Shown piece by piece: positions 46,378 through 56,320 of a DNA stretch of 64,000 nt. Under the pieces are notes generated by a model. The model was given only the letters and a program-made list of their open reading frames with translations, searched no databases and had not been told where the DNA came from. The translations under genes and the position numbers were made by a program. The DNA comes from Ehretia macrophylla (taxonomy: Eukaryota > Streptophyta > Magnoliopsida > Boraginales > Ehretiaceae), in contig CM075771.1 in assembly GCA_037974665.1 (NCBI GenBank), positions 15,783,425 to 15,847,424 of the forward strand, read 5' to 3'. Numbering within the stretch: the first letter of the stretch is position 1; the number at the start of each line of letters is the position of its first letter.

Positions 46378-46480
46378 GGGTGTGATCATACTAGCACTAA
46401 TGCACCAGATCCCATCAGAATTTTGAAGTTAAGCGTGCTTGGGTGAGAGTAGTACTAGGATGGGTGACCCCTTGGGAAGT
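46378..46480 (+). pseudogene. 5S rRNA copy 13, 3' end deleted
   Basis: The copy follows the consensus to TTGGGAAGT, then runs straight into the ATTTTCC spacer. The last 16 or so bases, including the strand that pairs with the 5' end (helix I), are gone, so it cannot make a normal 5S RNA. Confidence 0.9.
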
Positions 46481-47026
46481 ATTTTCCTTTTTTTTTTGTG
46501 CCTCGTTTAGCCTTGCCAAGATGCATTATCCATCACATTTATATTCTCGAGTCCCACGGCATCTTGGGTAAGACAACTTCACTCGCATAGAGGTTGGGCC
46601 AGCAAACTGAGGACGTGAGGCCGATGACTAGGTCTCCATCGGTCCGGTGCCCATAACTTTAGATCCGTAAGAAGTTATGCGGCACAAAGTATACGGTTGG
46701 AAAGCTCACACTATGACGGGGGCAGCAAGCCTGCTTGGCTGCGCCTGTTTTTGGTACCCAAATTGATTGTGTTTTCGGGCCATTTTCTTCCTTTTGTGCT
46801 ATTTTATAGGCCCGGGTCATTCGTCGTGAGCCGCGAAAAGGAAGAGAACCCAACTCGCGGAACATTGTAGGGCTCCACAATGCATCAAAATCACCTCTTG
46901 ATGTGACGTTGCATTTTTGAAGCAGATGGGCTATTGATAAGCCTAATGGGCCTTTTGAATGGTTCGTCTCTCTTGGCTGGATCTGTGAACCGTCAACACA
47001 TAAGGGCTTTGCACCATCAACATGAC

Positions 47027-47145
47027 AGGTGCGACCATACCAGCATTAATTCACCGGATCCCATCAGAACTACGAAGTTAAGCGTGCTTGGGCGAAAGTA
47101 GGACTAGGATGGGTAACCCCCTGGAAAGTCCTCTTGTTGCACCCC
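47027..47145 (+). rRNA. 5S rRNA gene copy 14, degenerate
   Basis: Full length. First base A, GATCATACC read as GACCATACC, TAGTACTAGG as TAGGACTAGG and GGTGACC as GGTAACC. An unusual C-run (about 47147-47158) and T-run follow. Confidence 0.92.
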
Positions 47146-47177
47146 TCCCCCCCCCCCCTTTTCCTTTTTTTTTTTTT
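47145..47177 (+). terminator. Expanded C/T homopolymer after 5S copy 14
   Basis: A stretch of about a dozen C, then TTTTCC and about 14 T replaces the usual CCCTTTTCATTTTTTT. T-runs end RNA polymerase III transcripts. The C-run is expanded relative to other units, and a shorter version follows copy 18. Confidence 0.6.
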
Positions 47178-47721
47178 GCCCCATTTAGCCTTGCCAAGAT
47201 GCTTTATCCATCACATTTATATTCTCGAGTCCCACGGCATCTTGGGCAAGACAACTTCGCTTCGTGTAGAGGCTGGGCCTGCAAACCGAGGACGTGGGGC
47301 TTGTGACTAGGTCTCTATCGCTCTGGTGCCCATAACTTTTGATCCGTAAGGAGTTATACGGTGCACAACATACTGTTGGAAAGCTCTCTGGGAGCTCTAC
47401 GACAAGGGCAGCAAGCTTGCTTGGCTGCGCTTGTTTTCGGTACCCAAAATTGAACATTTACATTAGTTTCAGGTCACATTTCTTCTTTTTTACGCTGTGT
47501 TTTAGGCCCGGGTCATTTGTTGTGAGCCACGAAAGGACGAGAACCCAACTCGCGGAACATTAAAGGGCTCTACAATGCGTCGATATCACGTCTTGTGGTG
47601 AAGCTACGTTGTTGAAGCAAATAGGCTGTCGATAAGCCCAATGGGCCTTTTGAATGGTTCGTCTCTCTTGGTTGGGACAGTGAACCGTCAACACATAAGG
47701 GCTTTGTACCATCAACATGAC

Positions 47722-47840
47722 CGATGCGATCATACTAGCACTAATGCACCGAATCTTGTCAGAACTCTAAAGTTAAGCGTGCTTGGACAAGAGTAGTACT
47801 AGGATAGGTGACCCCCTGGGAAGTCCTCTTGTTGCACTCC
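47722..47840 (+). rRNA. 5S rRNA gene copy 15, degenerate
   Basis: Full length. The start reads CGATGCG, GGATCCCATC reads GAATCTTGTC, CCGAAG reads TAAAG and GGGCGAG reads GGACAAG. It is one of the most diverged copies. Confidence 0.9.
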
Positions 47841-48402
47841 CCTTCTTCTTTTTTTTTTGCCCCGTTTAGCCTTGCCAAGATGCTTTATCCATCAAATTTA
47901 TATTCTCGAGTCCCACGGCATCTTGGGCAAGACAACTGCGCTTCGCATAGAGGTAGGACCCGCAAATCGAGGACGTGGGGCCTGTGAGCAAGTCTCTGTC
48001 GAACAGGTGCCCATAACTTTTGATCCGTAAGGAGTTATGCGGCACACATCATACTGTTGGAAAGCTCTCCGGGAGCTCTGCGACAGGGGCAGCAAACCTA
48101 CTCGTCTGCGCTAGTTTTTAGGACCCAAAGTCGAATATTTTCTTCAATTTTGGGGGACTTTTCTTCTTTTTGTACTATTTTTTAGGCCCGAGTCATTCGT
48201 CGTGAGCCGCAAAAATAACGAGAACCCAACTCGTGGAACATTATAGGGCTCTACAACGCGTCGATATCACGTCTTGCGGTGATGCTGTATTGTTGAAGCA
48301 GATAGGCTATCGATAAGCCCAATGGGACTTTTGAATGGTTCGTCTATCTTGGCTGGGACTGTGAACCATCAACACATAAGGGCTTTGCACCATCAACATG
48401 AC

Positions 48403-48521
48403 GGGTGCGATCATACCAGCACTAATGCGCCGAATCCCATCAGAACTCCAAAGTTAAGCTTGCTTGGGCGAGAGTAGTACTAGGATAGGTGATGCCCTGG
48501 GAAGTCCTCGTGTTGCACCCC
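48403..48521 (+). rRNA. 5S rRNA gene copy 16, degenerate
   Basis: Full length. ATGCGCCGA is shared with copy 12. GAAGTTAAGCGTGC reads AAAGTTAAGCTTGC, and GATGGGTGACC reads GATAGGTGATG. The 3' end is canonical. Confidence 0.93.
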
Positions 48522-49082
48522 CCATTTTCATTTTTTTTGCCCCATTTATCCTTGCCAAGATGCTTTATCCATCACATTTATATTCGCAAGCACCACGGCA
48601 TCTTGGGCAGGACAACTTCGCTTCACGTAGAGGCTGGGCCAGTAAACCGAGGACGTGGGGCCTGTGACTAGGTCTCTATCGCTCTAGTGCCCATAACTTT
48701 TGATACGTAAGGAGTTATGCGACGCAATGCATACCGTTTGGAAGCTTTCCAAGAGCTCTACGACGGGGGCAACAAGCCTGCTTAGCTATACCTATTTTCT
48801 ATACAGAAAATCGAATGTTTTCATCAATTTTGAGCCACTTTTCTTCTTTTTGTGCTATTTTTTAGGCCCGGGTCGTTTGTTGTGAACCATGAAAAGGATG
48901 AGAACCCATCTCGCGGAACATTGGAGGGCTTCATAACGCGTCGATATCACGTCTTGCTATGATGCTGCGTTGTTGATGCAGATGGGCTGTCGATAAACCC
49001 AATGGGCTTTTTGAATGGTTCGCCTCTCTTGGCTGGGACTGTGAACCGTCAATACATAAGGGCTTTGCACCATCAACATGAC

Positions 49083-49201
49083 GGGTGTGATCATACCAGC
49101 ACTAATACACCAAATCCCATCAGAACTCCGATGTTAAGCATGCTTGGGTGAAAGTAGTACTAGGATGGGTGACCCCTTGGGAAGTCGTCTTGTTGCACCC
49201 C
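49083..49201 (+). rRNA. 5S rRNA gene copy 17, degenerate
   Basis: Full length. GGGTGCG reads GGGTGTG, CACCGGAT reads CACCAAAT, GAAGTTAAGCGTGC reads GATGTTAAGCATGC and AAGTCCTCG reads AAGTCGTCT. Confidence 0.92.
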
Positions 49202-49761
49202 ACTTTCCTTTTTTTTTTTTTGCCCCGTTTAGCCATGCCAAGATGCCTTATCCATCACAATTATATTCTCGAGTCCCACGGAATCTTGGCCATGACAACT
49301 TCGCTTCGTGTAGAGGCTGGGCTCGCAAATCGATGACATAGGGCCTATGACCAGGTCTCCATTAGTCCGGTGCCCATAACTTTTTATTTGTAAGGAGTTA
49401 TGTGGCGCAAAGTATACCGTTGGAAAGCTCTTCGGGAGCTCTACGACGAGGGTAGCAAGCCTGCTTGGCTGTGCCTATTTTCGGTACCCAAAATCGAATG
49501 TGTTCATCAGTTTTGAGCCATTTTTTACCTTTTGCGTGGTTTTATAGGCCCGGGTAGTTGGTGAGCCGTGAAAAGGAAGAGAACCCAACTCGCAGAACAT
49601 TGGAGGGCTCCATAATGCGTCGATATCACATCTTGTGATGATGCTACATTGTTGAAGCAGATGGGCTGTCGATAAGCCCAATGGGCCTTTTGAATGGTTC
49701 GTCTCTCTTGGTTGGGACTGTGAACCGTGAACACATAAGGGCTTTGCACCATCAGTATGAC

Positions 49762-49881
49762 GGGTGTGATCATACCAGCGCTAATGCACTGGATCCCATC
49801 AGAACTCCGAAGTTAAGCGTGCTTGGGCGAAAGTAGTACTAGGATGGGTAACCCCCCTGGAAAGTCCTTTTGTTCCACCCC
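49762..49881 (+). rRNA. 5S rRNA gene copy 18, degenerate
   Basis: Full length with one extra C in GGGTAACCCCCC. The A-box segment is intact, and the 3' end reads TCCTTTTGTTCCACCCC. Confidence 0.92.
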
Positions 49882-50442
49882 TCCCCCCCTTTTTTTTTTC
49901 CCCGTTTAGCCTTGCCAAGATGCTTTGTCCATCACATTTATATGCTCGAGTCCCACGGTATCTTGGGCAAGACAACTTCGCTTCGCGTAGAGGCTGGTCC
50001 CACAAACCGAGGACGTGGGGCTTGTGACTAGGTATCCATTGCTCCGGTGCCCATAACTTTTGATCCTTAAGGCATTATGCAGCGCACAGCATACTTTTGG
50101 AAAGCTCTCCGGGAGCTCTACGATGGGGACAACAAGCTTGCTCGGCTGTGCCTATTTTTGGTACCAAAAATCAAACATTTTTATCAGTTTCAGGCCACTT
50201 TTCTACTTTTTACGTTGTTTTTTATGCCCGAGTCGTTTGTCATGAGCCACGAAAAGGATGAGAACCCAACTCGCGAAACATTAGAGGGCTTTACAACGCG
50301 TCGATATCACGTCTTGCGGTGAAGCTGCGTTGTTGAATCAGATGGGCTGTCGATAAGCCCAATGGGCCTTTTGAATGGTTCGTCTCTCTTGGCTGGGACT
50401 GTGAGACGTCAACACATAAGGTCTTTGCACCATCAACATGAT

Positions 50443-50537
50443 GGGTGTGATCATACCATCAATAATGCATCGGATCCCATCAGAACTCCGAAGTTAAGTG
50501 TGTTTGGGCAAGAGTAGTACTAGGATGTGTGCCCCCC
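50443..50537 (+). pseudogene. 5S rRNA copy 19, internal 3' deletion
   Basis: Consensus is followed as far as TACTAGGATG, then TGTGCCCCCC and the spacer. About 27 bp spanning the end of the C-box and most of the 3' stem are missing. GCGTGCTTGG also reads GTGTGTTTGG. Confidence 0.9.
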
Positions 50538-51094
50538 TTTTCATTTTTTTTGCCCCGTTTAGCCTTGCCAAGATAGTTTATCCACCACATTCATATTCTT
50601 GAGTCCCATGGCATCCTGGGCAGGACAACTTCGCATCACGTAGAGGCTGGGCCTGCAAACCGAGGACGTGGGACCTGTGACCAGGTCTCCGTTGCTCCGA
50701 TGCCCATAACATTTGATCTGGAGGGAGTTATGCGGTGGACAACATACCGATGGTAAGCTCTTCGGGAGATCTACGACAGGGCCCAAAAGCCTGCTCAGTT
50801 GCGCCTATTTTTGGTACCCAAAATCGAATGTTTTCATCAGTTTAGGGTAACTTTCTTATTTTTGCGCAATTTTTTAGGCCTGGGTCATTCATCGTGACCC
50901 GCGAAAAGGACGAGAACCCAACTCGTGGAACATTGGAGGGCACTACAACGTGTCGATATCACGTTTTGCTGTGATGCTGCGTTGTTGAAGTAGATGGGTT
51001 GTTGATAAGCCCATTGGACCATTTGAATGGGCCGTCTCTCTTGGTTGGGACTGTGAACCGTCAACACATATGGGCTTTGCACTATCAACATGAC

Positions 51095-51212
51095 GGGTGC
51101 GATCATACCAGCACTAATGCACCGGATCCCATCAGAACTCTAAAGTTAAGCGTGCTTGGACGAGAGTAGTACGAGGATGGGTGACCCCTTGGGAAGTCCT
51201 CGTGTTGCACCC
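51095..51212 (+). rRNA. 5S rRNA gene copy 20, least diverged
   Basis: Full length and nearest to the window consensus: the first 45 bases are unchanged. Differences are CCGAAG to TAAAG, GGGCGAG to GGACGAG, TACTAGG to TACGAGG and CCCCT to CCCTT. It would be the best candidate if any copy were still transcribed. Confidence 0.93.
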
Positions 51213-51720
51213 ATTTTCATTTTTTCCCCGTTTAGCCTTGCCAAGATGCTTTATCTATCACATTTCTATTCTCGAGTCCCACGACATCTTGGGCAAGACA
51301 ACTTCGCTTCACGTAAAGGCTGGGCCCACAAACCGAGGGCGTGGGGCTTGTGACCAGGTCTCCGTCGCTCTGGTGCCCATATTTTTTGATCCGTAAGGAG
51401 TTATGCAATGCACAACATACCGTTGGAAAGTTCTTCGGGAGCTCTACAACGGGGGCAACAAGCCTGCTTAGGTGTGCCTATTTTCTGTACGAAAAATCAA
51501 ATATTTTCATTAATTTCGGGCCACTTTTCTTCTGTTTTGCGCTGTTTTTTAGGCCCGGGTCTTTCGTCGGGAGCCACAAAAAGGACGAGAACCCAACTCA
51601 CGGAACATTAAAGGGCTATACAACACATCGATAAGCCCAATGGGCCTTTTGAATGGTTCGTCTCTCTTGGCTGGGACTGTGAACTGTCAACACATAAGGG
51701 CTTTGCACCATCAACATGAC

Positions 51721-51839
51721 CGGTGCGATCATACCAGCACTAATGTCCCGGATCCTATCAGATCTCCAAATTTAAGCGTGCTTGGACGAGAGTAGTACTA
51801 GGATGGGTGACCCCTAGGGAAATCCTTGTGTTGAACCTC
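51721..51839 (+). rRNA. 5S rRNA gene copy 21, degenerate
   Basis: Full length. First base C, ATGCACC reads ATGTCCC, GAACTCCGAAGTTAAG reads GATCTCCAAATTTAAG and TTGCACC reads TTGAACC. The A-box segment is damaged. Confidence 0.91.
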
Positions 51840-52401
51840 CCTTTTCAATTTTTTTTTGCCCCGTTTAGCCTTGCCAAGATGCTTTATCCATCCAATTTAT
51901 ATTCTCGAGTCCCATGGCATCTTGGGCAAGACAACTTCACTTCGCGTAGAGGCAGGGCCCGCAAACCGAGGACGTGGGGCTTGTGACCAGGTCTTTGTCG
52001 AACAGGTGCCTATAACTTTTGATCTGTAAGAAGTTATATGGCGCACATCATACTGTTGGAAAGCTCTTAGGGAGCTCTACGATGGGGGCAACAAGCCTGC
52101 TCGGCTGCGCCAGTTTTTGGTACCCAAAATTGAACATTTTCATCCGTTTCTGGCCACTTTTCTTCTTTTTGCGCTATTTTTTAGGCCTGGGTCGTTCGTC
52201 GTGAGCGGCAAAAAGGACGAGAACCCAACTCGCGGAACATTAGAGGACTCTACAATGCGTAGATATCGCGTCTTATGGTGATGCTGCGTTGTTGAAGCAG
52301 ATGGGCTATCGATAAGTCCAATAGGCCTTTTGAATGGTTCGTCTCTCTTGGGTGGGACTGTGAACCGTCAACACATAAGGGCTTTGCACCATCAACATGA
52401 T

Positions 52402-52520
52402 GGGTGCGATCATACTAGCACTAATGCACTAGATCCCATCAAAACTCCGAAGTTAAGCGTGCTTAGGCGAGAGTAGAACTAGGATAGATGACCCCTTGGG
52501 AAGTCCATGTGTTGTACCCC
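52402..52520 (+). rRNA. 5S rRNA gene copy 22, degenerate, last before E4
   Basis: Full length. CACCGGAT reads CACTAGAT, GGGCGAG reads AGGCGAG, GGATGGGTGACC reads GGATAGATGACC and CCTCGTG reads CCATGTG. The spacer after it runs to the E4 insertion at 52949. Confidence 0.92.
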
Positions 52521-52948
52521 CTTTTTCATTTTTTTTTTGCGCCGTTTAGCCATGCCAAGATGCTCCATCTATCACATTTCTTTTCTCGAGTCCCATGGCA
52601 TCTTGGGTAAGACAACTTTGCTTTGCGGAGAGGTTGGGCCCGCAAACCGAAGTCGTACGGCCTCTGACCCAGTCTCCGTCGCTCCGGTGCCCATAACTTT
52701 TTTATCCGTAAGGAGTTATGCGGCCTATAGCATATTGTTAGAAAGCTCTACAGGAGCTCTACGATGGGGGAAGCCAGCCTACTCGGCTGCGCCTATTTTC
52801 GAAACCCAAAATTGAACATTTTCATCAGTTTCGGGCCACTTTTCTTCTTTTTGTGCTATTTTTTCATCCCCAGTCGTTCGTTGTGAGCCTCGAAAAGGCC
52901 GATAACCTAACTCATGGGACATTAAAGGGCCCCATTTTGCATCGATAT

Positions 52949-55900
52949 TGTCACGCCCCAACACAGCCTATAAAGGTTAGACTAGGGTGTGATCTAATCA
53001 TTCAAGTCATGTTTCGTACTTAACCGTTCATGAAGATTTAACACTTAACGTTTCGGCCTAAACTCCAAAATTTTCCGGAAAACCGGCAGCATAACGGTTG
53101 TAATTGGGCTCTTTGGTTTGACCAAATTCTCTAAACGCCTCAAAATTTACCATTCCAGATTCATTTCCCACTAAGATTACTATTTATCATCAGTTGATAT
53201 ACCTATTGGTTGTCTTGATGACTCGCTTGATTAATAACCTAGCATGATACTATGTGTCGTTCGTTTGTTAATCCTCATTACAAAAGTACCTGTTGATCTT
53301 AGCTTAATAACGTGTACCTGCTTAAGATTTGGTTGGTTCATTTTACTTAGCCTTTACCTAATGCTTCATATTCCTATTACAGATACTAGCAGTAATAATA
53401 GCAAAATGACCATAGTAATGTCTAGTGTCTGTCTAGCAATATCAGTACAAACCAAAATTAGACCCCAAATTACAACGGGGGTCTTTTACATTACAAATAA
53501 CAAGCAACATAAAGGAAATAGTCTTCAAGTAGCATAAAGTTCACAAGTAGCCACAATCACGCAAAGCACACATGACAGGCAATCACTCCAAGGATTCATC
53601 GTTAGGCACATCGTCCTCGGGTACCTGTTCTGGATCTTCTTCACCTGAGATGATAAAAGAGGGTGAGTCCTTATGAACTCAGCGAGGGGAAACGAGAAAT
53701 AGGTTTTGAAACTCATTTTCCGGTTCAACTTATGAAATCCTTTTGCAAGCATGAATATAACAATAATATAAGTACAGGAACAGAAATACCAGTCTTTCCT
53801 CCCCGAGGTTCTCTAGGAACCAAGCGAGAGTATTTATACACATAGTAAAGGATACAGTGAGCTTTTGCTCTCAGATCAGTTCCAGAATCAGTTGTTGTGG
53901 CCGACTTCAAATCATTCCCCAAACACGCCAGGTGGGTGTACTCCAGATGTACCCCGAAATCCTACGACCCAACTCTCCGAGGAAGTCTAGCCCCCAAGCG
54001 AGAGAGGGAATGGGACCATGGTAGTCACAGGTGCACCGGCAAGCCCGATGTCGCCCGGTGTGCGTGATCGCTACCATGCTGACAGGAAAGGTTGCAACCT
54101 TGTATGCAATGCACATTTATGGCATTTAATATATCACATTAGGAGGACAACAAAGTAGGTTACCTCCGGACAGTCATAAGATTGCACATTGACAAGTAAA
54201 CAGGCAGGGCACGATAAGACAAGTAATTTCACTTGAAAGGCATATAGAGTTATATGGACATTAAACGGGCAGCCATGTAACACATGTAAATCAAGCCATA
54301 TAACTCAATTCAAAGTCCACGTAATCATATAATAAGATTATATAACTTGCAACAACATCTACGTGGGCTCGGATGCAAGAAAAGCCTATTTGTCAACATG
54401 CAATGATCAAAACCACATTTAAGGCTATAAGGAAACTACGGGCAGCCTACTAAACATATAATTACACTCAATATTCAAAGGATCAACACTTAGCAAGTTC
54501 GCCTAGTCACTAGGGTTTCCATTTCATGCATATCCGTGCAATTTGAGCCCCAAACCAACTCAAAGTCAATCTCAAGCCATGCATCATTTAATTCAACATC
54601 CTCAAACATTCAAAACAGTCCACACAACATCCCAAAGCTACAATCCCAAGCATTTAATTCAACAAGAGAAGTTACAACAATTTTTCTAAGCATAACACAA
54701 AGTGAAACCCTTACTGCAATAGGCTGTTTTCTCACAATCATTATGATAAGCAAAAAATATCCAAATCCAGTGAATAAGATGTCAAATTAAAGCTTAAGAA
54801 GTTAACTAAAATCAGAAACAAACCTTGCATCATTTGGAGTTCGGGATCATTAGTTATAGCCGAAACAGTGAGATAGCACAAAACTGTCCAGATTTGCACA
54901 CATTTCGATAATTGACGTTTTTGAGGTCCTTATGGTCAGTTTTAGCCTTAGTCCATTTCTGACAAAAATGTACAGAACTGAAAAATGTAGCAGTACTAGT
55001 CAGAGAGCTGTCAACAATCCTACTTCACCTATCATTACTTTCAAGCCAAGATCTTGCCATGCATGGTTGCAAAAGCTTATGAACGAACATATAACTCAAG
55101 TACATAAGCAAAGACATACTTTTATGAGCATGCATGGGGATTTTGAAGGATTTTCAAAAGGTTTTAGCCCTCACCTTAGCAATCAACCAAGAAGATGCAC
55201 AAAACTTGTTGAAGCACAATTTTCTTCTCCTCCTTTGCCTAGTCGAGATTCCAACTAGATTTTCTCTATTTTTCCTAGCTTAGTGACCAAGCTCTTAGTA
55301 CATGCATGAGGTTAGAACAAATAGAAAAGAAATGGAAGCTTAAAAACTCACCTAGGGCCGAAATGAAGACTCTATGTGCTTGTATGCATCTTTTGAGCTA
55401 ACTACTTTCTTTCCTTTGCTTGGGCTTGCCTTGAATGGCCTTAGGATGATGAAGATGAGTTGTGAAGTGAAGAGAATCAGCCAAAACCGAGATTGAGAGA
55501 GAAGAATGAGAGGGAGAGAGAGAAATGTGAGGAGAGTGAGAGAAATGAGAGAAAATAGAAGCTTTTGCAATTGTTGATGCAAATGTTGGCCTTGGGCATG
55601 CAAAAATCTGATTTTGTGTCATCTTTTGAATTGTTTTAGCATGTGTGTAAGAGAATGTTGGGTATTTAGGGATTTTAGGTAGAATAGAATATAGGATATG
55701 TTTAGAGGTTTGTGAGATTTTGTCTTGTAGTGAGTTTAAAATATAATATTTAGGTGTTAGTGGATTTTGTAGAGATTTGAATTAGGATTATAATAATAGT
55801 TAGTGATGTTTGTAAGATTATTTTATAGTCTAGTGCTTTGTGTAGGATTCTTTCTTGATTAACGTGGTGGCACGGATTCCTAGGTCTAGAGCGCGAATTA

Positions 55901-56307
55901 CGAGGTAGACACGAACTACGAGGTAAGACACGAACTTCAAGACTAATGCACGTACTTCAAGATAATTACACGGATTCCAATGCAAATGAACGCAACCCTA
56001 GGTAAATCTACGTAAACCAATACAAGGCACGTAATTCAATGCAATGCACGTAAATCGAGGTACGACTCTTAAACCTAGGTTAGGACATGCAATTCAAGGT
56101 CAGGGCACACAAAACGAGACAACGCACGCAATTCGAAGTCGGGGCACGTAAGTCGAGGATTAGGACACATAATTCTAGGTCAAGGCACGAATGACGAGGC
56201 ATGCACGAAAATCAAGACAGGGCACGTAATCCAAGGTCAGTCATATCATTCTTGGTCTATGGCACGCAAATCAAGGTAACATACGTTATTCGGGGTCGGG
56301 CCTCACA
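52949..56307 (-). repeat. E4 3' LTR
   Basis: It reads TGTCACGCCCCAAC at the left and GGGCCTCACA at the right. Compared with the 5' LTR it lacks about 270 bp at about 54995, where GAAAAATGTAGCAG jumps to ACTAGTCAGAGAGCTG. A GA-rich tract lies at about 55490-55550. Short frames in it are shadows. Confidence 0.92.
53916..54167 (-). promoter_or_regulatory. Shared LTR module, E4 3' LTR copy
   Basis: On the minus strand: hairpin at 54142-54167 (arm GGAGGTAAC, arm GTTGTCCTCC), GGTTGCAACC at 54090-54099, GCCGGTGCACC, CTCTCGCTTGG..CTCGGAGAG near 53971-54005, and ACATCTGGAGTACACCC. Confidence 0.65.
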
Positions 56308-56320
56308 TCCTCCCCTCCTT
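56308..56320 (-). other. E4 polypurine tract
   Basis: TCCTCCCCTCCTT on the + strand is the reverse complement of the E2 tract AAGGAGGGGAGGA. It sets the minus orientation. Confidence 0.9.

Larger units (their letters stand above)
46076..52948 (+). repeat. 5S rDNA array block 5 (copies 13-22)
   Basis: It starts with the E3 duplication GGAAG and ends at E4. Ten 5S copies are spaced 649, 695, 681, 680, 679, 681, 652, 626 and 681 bp. Short intervals correspond to small deletions in genes (copies 13, 19) or spacers (near 46710 and 51630). Confidence 0.95.

Noticed and set aside
356-52520. Cassandra-type TRIM elements, which carry 5S sequence in their LTRs
   Set aside because: Copies are head-to-tail at a steady 680 bp, with full genes and no TG..CA ends, primer site or purine tract per unit. 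This is a true 5S array.
6085-52948. Short open frames of 60-100 codons in 5S units, on both strands
   Set aside because: They repeat with the unit, shift frame between units and cross the 5S gene itself.
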